Shown here: positions 1 through 8,396 of the stretch, piece after piece | Layout: the number at the start of each line of letters is the position of its first letter | Numbering within the stretch: position 1 is the first letter of the stretch | From: an uncultured Saprospiraceae bacterium | Lineage (GTDB): Bacteria > Bacteroidota > Bacteroidia > Chitinophagales > Saprospiraceae | NCBI GenBank assembly: GCA_943788055.1 | Contig: CALSOU010000008.1 | Location: forward strand, 124,001-188,000 | Length of the DNA stretch: 64,000 nt | Direction of reading: 5' to 3' | Notes under the pieces: model-generated | Told to the model about the DNA's origin: nothing | The model's input: the letters and a program-made list of their open reading frames with translations, nothing else | Database searches by the model: none | Position numbers and translations under genes: made by a program

Positions 1-20
1 CATTATTCAGAGTTTTGAGT

Positions 21-713
21 TTAATTAACAGATTTTACATCAACAGCAATACCTGGACTCATTGTTGAAGCCATAGTTAGAGACTTTACATACGTTCCTT
101 TTGCTGTTGAAGGTTTCATTTTCACAATTGTTGAGATAAGTTCATTTGCATTTTCACTAATCTTCTCAGCAGAAAAAGAGACTCTACCTATAGTTGAGTG
201 AATAATTCCGAACTTGTCAACACGGAAAGAAATCTTACCTCCCTTTACATCTTTAACGGCACTTGAGACATCCATTGTTACAGTACCAGACTTTGGATTA
301 GGCATTAAGTTTCGAGGTCCTAAAATACGACCAACTCTACCGACTTTTGCCATAACTGTAGGCATGGCAATAACCACATCTACATCTGTCCAACCTTTAT
401 TGATCTTATCTACATACTCATCTAGGCCAGCATAGTCAGCACCTGCCTCTAGAGCTTCAGCTTCTTTATCTGGTGTACATAGAACTAATACAGACTTGGA
501 TTTTCCCGTACCATGAGGCAGAACTACAGTCCCTCTGATTGCTTGGTCAGCTTTTCTTGGATCAACACCTAATCTGATATGAACATCCACAGATGCATCA
601 AATTTTGTGGTGTTAACTTCCTTGACCAAAGCCGATGCTTCACTGATTGAGTAAAGCTTATCAACCTCAACCTTAGCGTTAGCTGCCTTACGCTTTTTTG
701 AAATTTTAGCCAT
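21..713 (-). CDS. rplA: 50S ribosomal protein L1
   Basis: Large-subunit protein of the L1 stalk, which helps release deacylated tRNA from the E site; in many bacteria it also represses its own operon by binding the leader mRNA. The 230-residue length is normal for the family. The signature region around [18 protein letters not shown] is intact, and the protein begins with the usual basic N-terminus (MAKISKKRK). It lies 68 bases downstream of rplK in the conserved secE-nusG-rplK-rplA order. Minus-strand transcription leaves the window just after this gene: bases 3-1 read ATG on the minus strand, 17 bases past the stop, and are probably the start codon of rplJ (L10). Confidence 0.98.
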   Translation of the reverse strand: MAKISKKRKAANAKVEVDKLYSISEASALVKEVNTTKFDASVDVHIRLGVDPRKADQAIRGTVVLPHGTGKSKSVLVLCTPDKEAEALEAGADYAGLDEYVDKINKGWTDVDVVIAMPTVMAKVGRVGRILGPRNLMPNPKSGTVTMDVSSAVKDVKGGKISFRVDKFGIIHSTIGRVSFSAEKISENANELISTIVKMKPSTAKGTYVKSLTMASTMSPGIAVDVKSVN

Positions 714-781
714 TTTAATAAATTTAAAGGTACAAACGCGGAAAATGGTCCGCTCCCTAGTTCAATAATTCGTTAAATCAA

Positions 782-1225
782 TTATGCCTCCCAAGGTGGA
801 GTACCCGATACCGTGATCCCCATACTTCTAGCTGTACCCGCAACCATCTTCATTGCAGATTCAATTTTAAAAGCATTTAAATCAGGCATTTTGTCCTCAG
901 CTATCTCCTTAACTTGGTCCCATGACACACTTGCCACCTTATCACGATTAGGTACTTTTGAACCACTCTTTATGCTTGCTTTCTCCAATAATTGGATAGA
1001 AGCAGGAGAAGTTTTAACAACAAAGTCAAAAGACTTGTCTTTATACACTGTAATAACTACAGGTAAAACCTTCCCAGCTTTGTCTTGCGTATCTGCATTG
1101 AAACGCTTACAAAACTCCATAATGTTCACACCTTTCGCACCAAGAGCAGGACCTACTGGAGGAGATGGGTTTGCTGCGCCACCTTTTACTTGCAATTTGA
1201 TTAAAACGTCGATTTCCTTTGCCAT
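782..1225 (-). CDS. rplK: 50S ribosomal protein L11
   Basis: Ribosomal protein of the GTPase-associated centre, binding 23S rRNA together with L10. The 147 residues include the proline-rich N-terminal segment [19 protein letters not shown], which takes part in factor binding and is the site of thiopeptide action, and a C-terminal RNA-binding half ending in [10 protein letters not shown]. It lies 31 bases downstream of nusG and is clearly part of the same transcription unit. Nothing in it is unusual. Confidence 0.98.
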   Translation of the reverse strand: MAKEIDVLIKLQVKGGAANPSPPVGPALGAKGVNIMEFCKRFNADTQDKAGKVLPVVITVYKDKSFDFVVKTSPASIQLLEKASIKSGSKVPNRDKVASVSWDQVKEIAEDKMPDLNAFKIESAMKMVAGTARSMGITVSGTPPWEA

Positions 1226-1256
1226 TCTATTTCAGAATTTTAGCTGTATAAATTAA

Positions 1257-1805
1257 TTATGCTTGTTTCTCTACTTGTATAAAGTTTAATTCCACTTCCG
1301 TACCACGTCCGAAGATTTTCACAATAACTTTCAATTTTTTCTTTTCTTCATTTACTTCTTTGATATCCCCTACGAAATCTTTGAATGGACCATCAATGAT
1401 CTTGACGGTTTCACCAACTATGTATGGTTCAATCATCGCCTCACCCATATCTTGAGAGGCATCCACTTTACCTAACATCCTATTAGCTTCAGACTGCTGC
1501 ATAGGGATCGGATTATTTTTACCTAGAAAGTGAATTACATTTGGTGAATTAACAATCGTTAAGATCATTTCACCAGAAAAACGACTTGGTATAGCCTCGA
1601 CGAGAATATAACCAGGAAGTATGTTTCTCTCCATTATAACCTTCTTCCCATTTCTAATTTTATAGACTTTTTCAGAAGGTACAATTATCTGCGTAATTAC
1701 TTCGGACCACTTGTTCCGTTGTATTTCTAACTCTAGTCTTTCTTTGATCTTCTTTTCCTTCCCACTAATCACACGCAGTGAGTACCATTTGGTTTCATCG
1801 CTCAT
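1257..1805 (-). CDS. nusG: Transcription termination/antitermination factor NusG
   Basis: General elongation factor that binds RNA polymerase and couples it to Rho or to the ribosome. The 182 residues show an N-terminal NGN domain (about 1-115, starting KWYSLRVISGKEKKI) and a C-terminal KOW domain (about 128-180, with the motif VKIIDGPFKDFVGDI). The gene sits 7 bases after secE, the standard arrangement. A non-specialised NusG is favoured over a RfaH or UpxY-type paralogue because of this conserved chromosomal context. Confidence 0.97.
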   Translation of the reverse strand: MSDETKWYSLRVISGKEKKIKERLELEIQRNKWSEVITQIIVPSEKVYKIRNGKKVIMERNILPGYILVEAIPSRFSGEMILTIVNSPNVIHFLGKNNPIPMQQSEANRMLGKVDASQDMGEAMIEPYIVGETVKIIDGPFKDFVGDIKEVNEEKKKLKVIVKIFGRGTEVELNFIQVEKQA

Positions 1806-1812
1806 ATGATTA

Positions 1813-2016
1813 CTAGTTTGCGTTTATCTGATATAGGAAACCATCCAACACTACATAACTTAGTACGGTATCCATCAAAAGGATAATCAAAGCAAGTATT
1901 ACTGTAGATACTAATACGACTCTTGCAGAAGAAAGCAATTCGGACATAGTAGGCCATGTTACGTTGTGTAATAACTCGTTATAACTCTCCTTTACGTATG
2001 CTACAATACTATTCAT
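1813..2016 (-). CDS. secE: Preprotein translocase subunit SecE
   Basis: Small subunit of the SecYEG channel in the inner membrane. Starting at the internal ATG at 2016 gives 67 residues: an amphipathic N-terminal helix with the typical motif LHNVTWPTMSEL, then one transmembrane segment at about residues 31-55. An upstream in-frame ATG at 2049 would add eleven residues, but that stretch runs almost to the tRNA-Trp gene and resembles nothing in SecE, so the shorter start is preferred. The gene follows tRNA-Trp and precedes nusG by 7 bases. Confidence 0.93.
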   Translation of the reverse strand: MNSIVAYVKESYNELLHNVTWPTMSELLSSARVVLVSTVILALIILLMDTVLSYVVLDGFLYQINAN

Positions 2017-2052
2017 GTCTTGACATTTAGATGGGAAAGAATCCCGCATTAG

Positions 2053-2125
2053 CAGGGGAGACAGGAATCGAACCTGCAGCCCTCGGTTTTGGAGACCGAT
2101 GCTCTGCCAATTGAGCTACTCCCCT
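2053..2125 (-). tRNA. tRNA-Trp (CCA)
   Basis: Cloverleaf read on the minus strand: acceptor AGGGGAG/CTCCCCT, D-arm with AGCTCAATTGGCAGAGC, anticodon loop CTCCAAA giving anticodon CCA, and T-arm with GGTTCGATTCC. G is the discriminator base and no CCA is encoded. It lies between tuf and secE, as usual in this phylum. Confidence 0.97.
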
Positions 2126-2128
2126 AAA

Positions 2129-2150
2129 AAAGTAAACCCAGATTTACTTT
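2129..2150 (-). terminator. Hairpin with T-run just before tRNA-Trp
   Basis: On the minus strand AAAGTAAA and TTTACTTT form a perfect 8-bp stem around a 6-base loop, followed by more T. It resembles an intrinsic terminator, yet the tRNA-Trp acceptor begins only three bases after it. It could instead be a processing signal in a long tuf-to-rplA transcript. Confidence 0.45.
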
Positions 2151-2166
2151 AATATTTTTTAAAATA

Positions 2167-2204
2167 AGAAAATTAAGCACCCCAGAAGAAGTACTTAATT
2201 TTCT
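2167..2204 (-). terminator. Hairpin downstream of tuf
   Basis: AGAAAATTAAG at one end pairs with CTTAATTTTCT at the other (11 bp). On the minus strand the stem is followed by TATTTT. It lies 36 bases after the tuf stop codon and is the best candidate for the tuf terminator. Confidence 0.6.
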
Positions 2205-2239
2205 ATTTATCTAATCTCTCCACGAGAGAAATGATATGT

Positions 2240-3432
2240 TTAATCTAAGATTTCAGTAACCTGACCTGCTCCTACAGTTCTACCACCTTCACGGATCGCA
2301 AAACGCAGACCCACTTCCATTGCAATTTTGTTGATCAAAGCAACTTCCAAAGTAAGGTTATCACCTGGCATTACCATCTCAACTCCTGCAGGTAGAGTAC
2401 AATCACCTGTTACATCCGTTGTTCTGAAATAAAACTGAGGTCGGTAACCATTGTAGAATGGAGTATGACGTCCACCTTCATCTTTGCTTAGTACATAAAC
2501 CTCACACTTGAATTTCTTGTGTGGAGTTACAGAACCAGGCTTACAAATAACCATTCCTCTTTTGATCGCCTCTTTCTCGATACCTCTCAAAAGAATACCA
2601 GCGTTATCGCCAGCCTCTCCTCTGGTCAAGTATCTTCCGGAACATCTCAACACCAGTTACAGTTGAATTTAAAGCTTTCTCCTCATCTTTCATCATTCCG
2701 ATGATCTCAACAGGATCTCCTGTATTGATAACACCTCTTTCGATTCTACCTGTTGCAACTGTACCTCTACCAGTGATAGAAAATACATCTTCAACAGGCA
2801 TCAAGAAAGGCTTGTCAACTCACGTCTGGTTCATTGGGATATCAGCTATCAACAGCAGCCATCAATCCATGAATCTTATCTTCCTGCAGGCTCATCTTCA
2901 GTCCTCCTAGAGCAGAACCCTGAATAACAGGAGCATTGTCTCCATCATAATCATAGACAAGAAGTTCTCTAACTTCCATTTCAACTAATCTCAAGCATCT
3001 CTTCATCGTCAACAAGGTCAACCTTGTTCATGAAAACAACGATTTGAGGTACACCTACCTGACGTGCAAGAAGGATGTGCTCTCTAGTTTGTGGCATTGG
3101 ACCGTCTGTAGCAGCAACAACGAGAATAGCACCGTCCATTTGGGCAGCACCCGTTACCATGTTCTTTACATAGTCAGCGTGACCTGGACAATCTACGTGT
3201 GCATAGTGACGATTCTGAGTTTGATACTCAACGTGTGCAGTGTTAATGGTGATACCTCTTTCTTTTTCTTCTGGAGCGTTATCGATTGCATCATAATCTG
3301 CTTTGCAGCAAACCCATCCTTCGCAAGAACGTAGTGATAGCAGCAGTCAATGTAGTCTTACCGTGGTCAACGTGACCGATCGTTCCTATGTTCAAGTGTG
3401 GTTTGGAACGATCAAAATTTTCCTTTAGCCAT
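2240..3432 (-). pseudogene. tuf: Elongation factor Tu, reading frame broken by multiple indels
   Basis: EF-Tu delivers aminoacyl-tRNA to the ribosome. Essentially the whole protein can be read (about 397 residues once corrected): the P-loop [38 protein letters not shown], the domain 2 start [19 protein letters not shown], and the C-terminus [15 protein letters not shown]. It is not one open frame. Shifts are visible near 3422 (+1), 3330 (-1), 3300 (-1), 2988 (+1), several between about 2845 and 2820, and 2633 (+1, CC for C). The residues between shifts remain well conserved and the context is the normal tuf locus. This fits consensus error or a collapsed duplicate better than an old pseudogene. 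If the sequence is correct, a second tuf copy must exist elsewhere. Confidence 0.9.
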
Positions 3433-3486
3433 CGTCTTATTTAACTATTTAGTTAATGTATTAATTACTATTTCAAAATAATCTCG

Positions 3487-3558
3487 AGCCAATGAGGGGA
3501 ATTGAACCCCCGACCTCTTCCTTACCAAGGAAGCGCTCTACCCCTGAGCTACATCGGC
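3487..3558 (-). tRNA. tRNA-Thr (GGT)
   Basis: Minus strand: acceptor GCCGATG/CATTGGC with one G-T pair, anticodon stem CTTCC/GGAAG around loop TTGGTAA (anticodon GGT), T-loop GGTTCAATTCC. It is the last tRNA before tuf. Confidence 0.96.
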
Positions 3559-3612
3559 TTCATATGCAACGTCCAGTAGAGCGCAACAGTGCTAATAAAA
3601 ACATTAAATATG

Positions 3613-3685
3613 AGCGGGAGACGAGACTCGAACCCGCGACCCTCAGCTTGGAAGGCTGATGCTCTACCAACTGAGCTACTCCCGC
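3613..3685 (-). tRNA. tRNA-Gly (TCC)
   Basis: Minus strand: acceptor GCGGGAG/CTCCCGC, anticodon stem TCAGC/GCTGA around loop CTTCCAA (anticodon TCC), T-arm GCGGGTTCGAGTC. It is the third gene of the Thr-Tyr-Gly-Thr cluster upstream of tuf. Confidence 0.96.
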
Positions 3686-3711
3686 TTATACGTTAAATTT
3701 TGGTAATCTTG

Positions 3712-3793
3712 TGGGGGTGGTAGGATTCGAACCTACTCAGCCGAAGCACTGGATTTACAGTCCAGCCCACCTCTCCCACTGTGGCGCACCCCC
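3712..3793 (-). tRNA. tRNA-Tyr (GTA)
   Basis: Minus strand: acceptor GGGGGTG/CACCCCC, anticodon stem CTGGA/TCCAG around loop CTGTAAA (anticodon GTA), and a long variable arm as expected for a class II tRNA; 82 bases in all. Confidence 0.96.
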
Positions 3794-3807
3794 CTAAAAA
3801 AAATGAG

Positions 3808-3881
3808 AGCCGATGGAGGGATTCGAACCCCCGACCCGCTGATTACAAATCAGCTGCTCTGGCCAACTGAGCTACATCGGC
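3808..3881 (-). tRNA. tRNA-Thr (TGT)
   Basis: Minus strand: acceptor GCCGATG/CATCGGC, anticodon stem GCTGA/TCAGC around loop TTTGTAA (anticodon TGT), T-arm GGGGGTTCGAATCCC. It is the promoter-proximal gene of the tRNA cluster. Confidence 0.96.
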
Positions 3882-3927
3882 GACTAAATTTTTTATTAAA
3901 AAACCTTGGTCTTCACCAAAAGCGACG

Positions 3928-3935
3928 CAAAAATA
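3928..3935 (-). promoter_or_regulatory. Probable -7 box of the tRNA-tuf transcription unit
   Basis: TATTTTTG on the minus strand matches the Bacteroidota consensus TAnnTTTG. It would start transcription about 40 bases before tRNA-Thr(TGT). No well-spaced -33 TTG was identified, so the call rests on the box and its position. Confidence 0.45.
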
Positions 3936-4059
3936 GAAGATTATTTCAATACGCGAAAATTATTTTGATAAAAAATCAAGTTTTTTTTCGAGTATATGTT
4001 GGCTTGTCAAATTAATTGACAAAACACAAATGATATCCTTCTAAATGGCTGAATTGCCA

Positions 4060-4078
4060 CTTTTTTGTCACAAAAAAG
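4060..4078 (-). terminator. Possible terminator downstream of hpf
   Basis: CTTTTTTG-TCA-CAAAAAAG is a perfect 8-bp inverted repeat 35 bases past the hpf stop codon. The T-tract lies inside the stem rather than after it, so it is a weaker candidate than a classic GC stem. Confidence 0.4.
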
Positions 4079-4112
4079 CTGCTATTGGAACATAAGATAA
4101 TGGAACGGTAAA

Positions 4113-4433
4113 TTACATATTTCTAGCTGACTTTGCAGAATCTCTCATTTTACCCTTAACTTTCTTGATTTGACGAGCAATTGCATCAATTGATTCGTCA
4201 ACAGATTGTTCAAATGATTTGCTACTTGAAGAAGCCACTAGTTTATTTCCCGGAATATGAACAATAAACTCGGCAATCTTATCTTTTACTTGTCCAGTAT
4301 TCTCAAGTTTAAGAATAACAGAAGTATCTACAATCTGATCGTTAAGTTTCTGAAGTTTATCAAGTCGAAGTTGAATAAAATCAATTAGTTTCTGATCGGC
4401 TGTAAAATGAACACTTTGAATATCTGCTTTCAT
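4113..4433 (-). CDS. hpf: Ribosome hibernation promoting factor / RaiA family
   Basis: Stationary-phase factor that binds the small subunit in the decoding region and stabilises idle ribosomes. The 106 residues correspond to a short-type HPF with the family's beta-alpha-beta-beta-beta-alpha pattern: MKADIQSVHFTADQKLIDFIQ, then a basic second helix (DESIDAIARQIKKVKGKM). The C-terminal dimerisation domain of long HPF is absent. It lies 48 bases after the recombinase gene on the same strand and next to the tRNA-tuf cluster, a common neighbourhood in Bacteroidota. Confidence 0.9.
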   Translation of the reverse strand: MKADIQSVHFTADQKLIDFIQLRLDKLQKLNDQIVDTSVILKLENTGQVKDKIAEFIVHIPGNKLVASSSSKSFEQSVDESIDAIARQIKKVKGKMRDSAKSARNM

Positions 4434-4481
4434 ATATATGTTTTTGATTACACGAATTTCTTTCGCTGTTAAGAAGACCTT

Positions 4482-5387
4482 CTAACCTTTCGGATGTGTC
4501 TTTTGATAAATGTTTTTCAGTTGCTCAATAGAATTATGAGTATAAACTTGAGTCGCTGCTAGTGAAGCATGACCCAAAAGGTCTTTGACTGCATTTAATT
4601 CTGCACCCCTATTTGTAAGGTGGGTCGCAAAACTATGTCTAAGTACATGAGGACTTTTCTTCTTAGAAGTTGTCACTAAAGATAAATATCTCCTCACTAT
4701 GTTATAAACTGCTTTAGGATAAATATCGTTCAGTCTATCCGATAAGAAAAAGGAATCAGTCGCAACTTTATTGATACTCTCTCTAAAGCTAATATATGAA
4801 TTTATCGTTGAAAGTATCGATGAATTTAGTGGAATTATACGCTCCTTTTTGCCCTTCCCAAATACTTTAATATAATTTCCTTTTGCAGAAAAATCCCCTA
4901 ATCGCAAATTGATCAATTCTGAACGACGAATACCAGTATTGTAGAGCAATTCGATAATGGTAAAATCTCGCCAAGAGAAGTAATCTTCTTCTCCATCAAA
5001 AATGACATTCCGAAGTTCACTTAATTCTTCTTCCTTAATCATTGCCGGAAGTCGCTTAGGAATTTTTAGAGCATTAATGCGATCGGTTGGGTTCACTAAC
5101 TCTTGATTTTTCTTTCGGAGAAATTTATAAAATGATCTAAGACTAGAAATTTTTCGATTAATTGTTCGATTGCTTATGTTATCTTCAGCAAGAGAAACGA
5201 TCCATGACCGGACTTGATTAAATTTCACATCAGCAACATGGATTTCATCTTTTATTAAACTTAAATAGGCAAAAAACTGATGCAGATCTTTCATATATGC
5301 TATAATGGTATGACTCGAATATCTTCGTTCATACTCTAGATAATCTTGAAAAGTTTTGATTGCAGTGTTTAAGTTGTTATCTGACAT
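4482..5387 (-). CDS. xerC: Tyrosine site-specific recombinase, XerC/XerD type
   Basis: Integrase-family recombinase that probably resolves chromosome dimers at dif. The 301 residues comprise an N-terminal SAM-like core-binding domain (about 5-95) and a catalytic domain with the expected residues: Arg154 in TGIRRSEL, Lys178 in FGKGKKER, His247 and Arg250 in SPHVLRHSF, His273 in LLGHASL and the nucleophile Tyr282 in TQVYTH. Length and domain order match housekeeping Xer proteins rather than phage or transposon integrases, and no attachment repeats were found nearby. Whether it is the functional XerC or XerD partner cannot be decided from sequence alone. Confidence 0.88.
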   Translation of the reverse strand: MSDNNLNTAIKTFQDYLEYERRYSSHTIIAYMKDLHQFFAYLSLIKDEIHVADVKFNQVRSWIVSLAEDNISNRTINRKISSLRSFYKFLRKKNQELVNPTDRINALKIPKRLPAMIKEEELSELRNVIFDGEEDYFSWRDFTIIELLYNTGIRRSELINLRLGDFSAKGNYIKVFGKGKKERIIPLNSSILSTINSYISFRESINKVATDSFFLSDRLNDIYPKAVYNIVRRYLSLVTTSKKKSPHVLRHSFATHLTNRGAELNAVKDLLGHASLAATQVYTHNSIEQLKNIYQKTHPKG

Positions 5388-5514
5388 ATATAAATTTCGA
5401 TACTCAAGAATGCTAAGGCCTTACTTAACTAACGACAAAGACCATGCCACCTAATATGTGCTGAGTACACTTTCTAATGAAACTTTCAAGGTCAAAAACT
5501 TACCTTGCTAAAAT

Positions 5515-6213
5515 TCACCTTCTACGTCGTTTTTTCTTTTTTCTCGTTTTGAAAATGCTTGGTTTTGAGAAGAGATATGATGCTGAATATCCAAAGAAGT
5601 ATGGTCTCAATACAGATACGAAATTTTCTTCATTCAAAACCATGTTATTAATTGAAAAATACACTGAAGCCTGTGCGGTAATTTTTGGCGTCAAATACCA
5701 TTCAAATTTAATATCAGGACCATAAGTAGTGCTACTAATATTTTGTCTATCAAACTCAAATGGTATATTGCCAACATTATGTATTTGTGTATCAAAAGTA
5801 AAAGCTCGTGCAATTCTCAAGCCAGCCGTCACACCAAATGTTCTATAACCGCTTGGAGTAGGCCTGAACTTTTGCGTAATTCCTATGAATGAAGACGCCG
5901 CTTGCATATTAATTGAAAGGAGCGTATAATCAGCAGGCGTAATAACGTTCGGCCTTGTTTCATTCGCGTAATTTGAACCAATATTCATGTATCCCAAATC
6001 GAAACGTAGTTCACTTGTGTTGGAGATTGAATAGTGAACTTGTAGTCCACCGGTCAGGCCGTACTTGTTAAAACCAAAAAGCTTGTCACCATCAAACTGA
6101 GAATTTAGAATACCAAAGTCCACACCTATATTAAATCTATTCTGCGCCGACAGATTACTGCCCGCGAAATGCAGGAAAAATATTAGAAGGGTTGAGAGAA
6201 TTGGGTGCTTCAT
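5515..6213 (-). CDS. Outer-membrane beta-barrel protein with basic C-terminal tail
   Basis: The 232-residue product has a signal peptide ending at about LSAQ (residues 1-23), followed by alternating strands typical of an 8- to 10-stranded outer-membrane barrel (for example YGLTGGLQVHYSIS and ELRFDLGYMNIG). The barrel appears to close with YSASYLF, but about 16 residues follow and end in KTRKKKKRRRR. An aromatic residue is normally the last one in such proteins, so this basic tail is unusual. No specific family was recognised; a PorT/OmpW-like small barrel is possible. It lies 45 bases downstream of the sugar dehydrogenase gene on the same strand and may be co-transcribed with it. Confidence 0.7.
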   Translation of the reverse strand: MKHPILSTLLIFFLHFAGSNLSAQNRFNIGVDFGILNSQFDGDKLFGFNKYGLTGGLQVHYSISNTSELRFDLGYMNIGSNYANETRPNVITPADYTLLSINMQAASSFIGITQKFRPTPSGYRTFGVTAGLRIARAFTFDTQIHNVGNIPFEFDRQNISSTTYGPDIKFEWYLTPKITAQASVYFSINNMVLNEENFVSVLRPYFFGYSASYLFSKPSIFKTRKKKKRRRR

Positions 6214-6258
6214 TTATTATACGTTGGAAAACAAGTATTTCCTTTTTAGGATGTAAGA

Positions 6259-7680
6259 CTAATTCACTTTGATGAGTTTATCAACCTGAATGTAATCCTT
6301 AGTCTTTAATGTTATAAAATAAATGCCCGTTGACATGCCTTTCATATTTACTGTAATATCCGTCTTTAACTTTCCGAAAGTGATTACCTTACCATATGAA
6401 TCCCGTATAATATATTCTACTTCTTCACCTGCGTCCCTTTCTATGTTCAATTTGTCATTGAATGGATTTGGATAAACCCTGTATTTACTATTGTATACTT
6501 GATCTATACTAGCAACAATAGTTGTCATTAGCCTCCAGAGTCTACCATCATCAAGAGTTGCGAAGAATAACTCGCCATCATTTCCTTCTCCAAAAGTTGT
6601 CACCTTGTCAGGGATGTCGGCACCTGTCATATCAATTTTCTCAGTTTCAAATGTTTCATTTTCAATGCCGGAAATAATCCACCAAGACTTATTGTCCACA
6701 AAATCGGTAAAGACGTATTTTCCAAACAGGTCAGGGTGCCTAGAACCACGATATGTAAAACCACCAGTGACAGATTTTGGTCCTAAAGCATGGGAGTAAC
6801 TATAGATGGGTTCAGCATGCTCGATTGGACTAACACATGCTAGAGGATCAAAAATAATGGGACCCTCATAGCAATTCCAACCATAATTAAAAGCTCCAGT
6901 AGATCCAGATTTTTCATAATTAATCTCCTCATATTGATCCTGACCCACATCAGAAACCCATAGATCTCCATTGAGTCTATCAAACGAAATTCGCCAAGGA
7001 TTCCTTAATCCTACTGCCCATATTTCATCAAGAACCACGTCATTTCCGTCATATGGATTACCTGTAGGAATATTATAAGGCAAAGATTTAACATCGATAC
7101 GAAGTATTTTCCCAAGAAATGTTTGAGGGTTTTGACCATTGAAGAATTCATCATTGGCCCCACCACCATCTCCAAAAGCAACATAAAGCATATTGTCAGG
7201 ACCAAAAACAAGGTCTCCACCATTATGATTCTGCTCATTCTGCGCTACTGTTAATACGCTAACCTCGGTCGAAGGGTCTGCCTTTGAAGGATCATCATCC
7301 GATACATTGAACCTAGCAATACGCGAAGAAAATTGACCTCCATTATTAAAAGTGTAATGCACAAAAAAGTACCCCTTCGTTTCATACTCAGGCGAAAATG
7401 CTAGACCTAGCAATCCACCTTCACTCGCACTATTTACTTTTGCCGATATGTCCAAAAAAGGTTCTTCGAGCTTAGTCGGATTTTCAGATGAAATATCTTC
7501 AACGATGTATATTTTCCCTTTCTTTTCTAAGACAAATAACCGGTCATCACCTAAAATTCCCGAGGAACTAATTTCAACCGGTTGTTCAAATTGGATTCCT
7601 GAAATCGGTTCCAGTATAAGTTCTTGTGCAACAGAAACGTGAGAAATGAACAATAATGTCGTCAGTAGTATGTTTTTCAT
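6259..7680 (-). CDS. Secreted PQQ-dependent sugar dehydrogenase (GSDH type) with T9SS sorting domain
   Basis: Six-bladed propeller of the soluble glucose/sorbosone dehydrogenase family, predicted to oxidise aldose sugars with PQQ outside the cell. The 473 residues contain a signal peptide (1-18), the catalytic motif NHNGGDLVFGPDNMLYVAFG with His152 as the likely general base, GDGGG after it, and GLRNPWRISFD at 224-234. The last 75 or so residues (YRVYPNPFNDKLNIE to the end) form a type A T9SS C-terminal sorting domain, so the protein should cross the outer membrane by the type IX system. Related proteins of unknown substrate exist, so the reaction is inferred from the family. Confidence 0.88.
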   Translation of the reverse strand: MKNILLTTLLFISHVSVAQELILEPISGIQFEQPVEISSSGILGDDRLFVLEKKGKIYIVEDISSENPTKLEEPFLDISAKVNSASEGGLLGLAFSPEYETKGYFFVHYTFNNGGQFSSRIARFNVSDDDPSKADPSTEVSVLTVAQNEQNHNGGDLVFGPDNMLYVAFGDGGGANDEFFNGQNPQTFLGKILRIDVKSLPYNIPTGNPYDGNDVVLDEIWAVGLRNPWRISFDRLNGDLWVSDVGQDQYEEINYEKSGSTGAFNYGWNCYEGPIIFDPLACVSPIEHAEPIYSYSHALGPKSVTGGFTYRGSRHPDLFGKYVFTDFVDNKSWWIISGIENETFETEKIDMTGADIPDKVTTFGEGNDGELFFATLDDGRLWRLMTTIVASIDQVYNSKYRVYPNPFNDKLNIERDAGEEVEYIIRDSYGKVITFGKLKTDITVNMKGMSTGIYFITLKTKDYIQVDKLIKVN

Positions 7681-7740
7681 GGATTTATTATGAACCTTAT
7701 GAAGTAATCGATATGATAACGTTTAACTTTAGCAACAAAT

Positions 7741-7755
7741 CGAAATGAAATTTCG
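7741..7755. repeat. Short inverted repeat between divergent genes
   Basis: CGAAAT-GAA-ATTTCG forms a perfect 6-bp inverted repeat in the 107-bp gap between the divergent sugar dehydrogenase and lipoprotein genes. It might be an operator, but a repeat this short in AT-rich DNA could be chance. Confidence 0.25.
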
Positions 7756-7787
7756 TTTTAGTTTTCACACTAAATAGCAAAATAAAT

Positions 7788-8396
7788 ATGAGACTACACG
7801 CGCTAATGATAATAATTCTTTGTTTTATGCTTACAGCTTGTACAAAGACGACGACCACATTAAGCTTAAGTGCAACAACTTTTGGATCGAATATTCCTGT
7901 TGAAAATGCAAGAATCGATTTCTATGCGATAGATAATGTTCGTTTTGGAATTGATGGTAAGATTGCTGACATAAGAGACCTAGAATCTAGGTCTCTTGAC
8001 GCTAATGGTAGTATCTTTTTTGAAACTGACAAAAATTTAGAAGAGTTGGGTTTCAATGTAACAAAAGAAGGGTTCATAGATTTTTACAGCGAGGATAACT
8101 TTTCAATTCAAGCAGGAGATGAAGCTAATTTAAACATTGAAATGTATGAGAAGAGTTATATCAATTTAGTTATGAACGATGTACCGAATATTAATACTAA
8201 CAAGCTAGAGGTGTACGTAAAATTGCATGAAGAGAATATCATCAACGAATTTAATTCAGGTGATCATCAGCTAGTGAAGGATGCTCTAGGTGACACGGAG
8301 AATGAAATCTTTATATCATTTGATGGTGGTCCATTTTTTCCTACAAAAGTCTTCGTTCCATTGCGAGACACAATCGATGTAGAAATTGACTACTAA
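7788..8396 (+). CDS. Putative lipoprotein of unknown function
   Basis: The 202-residue product is not recognised. Its N-terminus is a lipoprotein signal (MRLHALMIIILCFMLTAC, with Cys18 as the probable lipidation site). The mature part looks all-beta: an early segment, IPVENARIDFYAID, resembles the first strands of a carboxypeptidase-regulatory or Cna-B-like fold, and aspartate and asparagine are frequent. The stop codon overlaps the start of the next lipoprotein gene by one base, so the two are almost certainly translated from one message. They may be partners at the periplasmic or cell-surface face. Confidence 0.75.
   Translation: MRLHALMIIILCFMLTACTKTTTTLSLSATTFGSNIPVENARIDFYAIDNVRFGIDGKIADIRDLESRSLDANGSIFFETDKNLEELGFNVTKEGFIDFYSEDNFSIQAGDEANLNIEMYEKSYINLVMNDVPNINTNKLEVYVKLHEENIINEFNSGDHQLVKDALGDTENEIFISFDGGPFFPTKVFVPLRDTIDVEIDY

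Noticed and set aside
3044-3334. 96-codon plus-strand frame
   Set aside because: It lies opposite the conserved EF-Tu reading and has no family features.
3803-4015. Plus-strand frame beginning MRADGGIRTPDPL
   Set aside because: It is the well-known spurious translation of the antisense strand of a tRNA-Thr gene.
4482-5387. Mobile-element integrase
   Set aside because: Length, motifs and location next to hpf and the tuf cluster fit a housekeeping Xer recombinase; no attachment repeats were seen.
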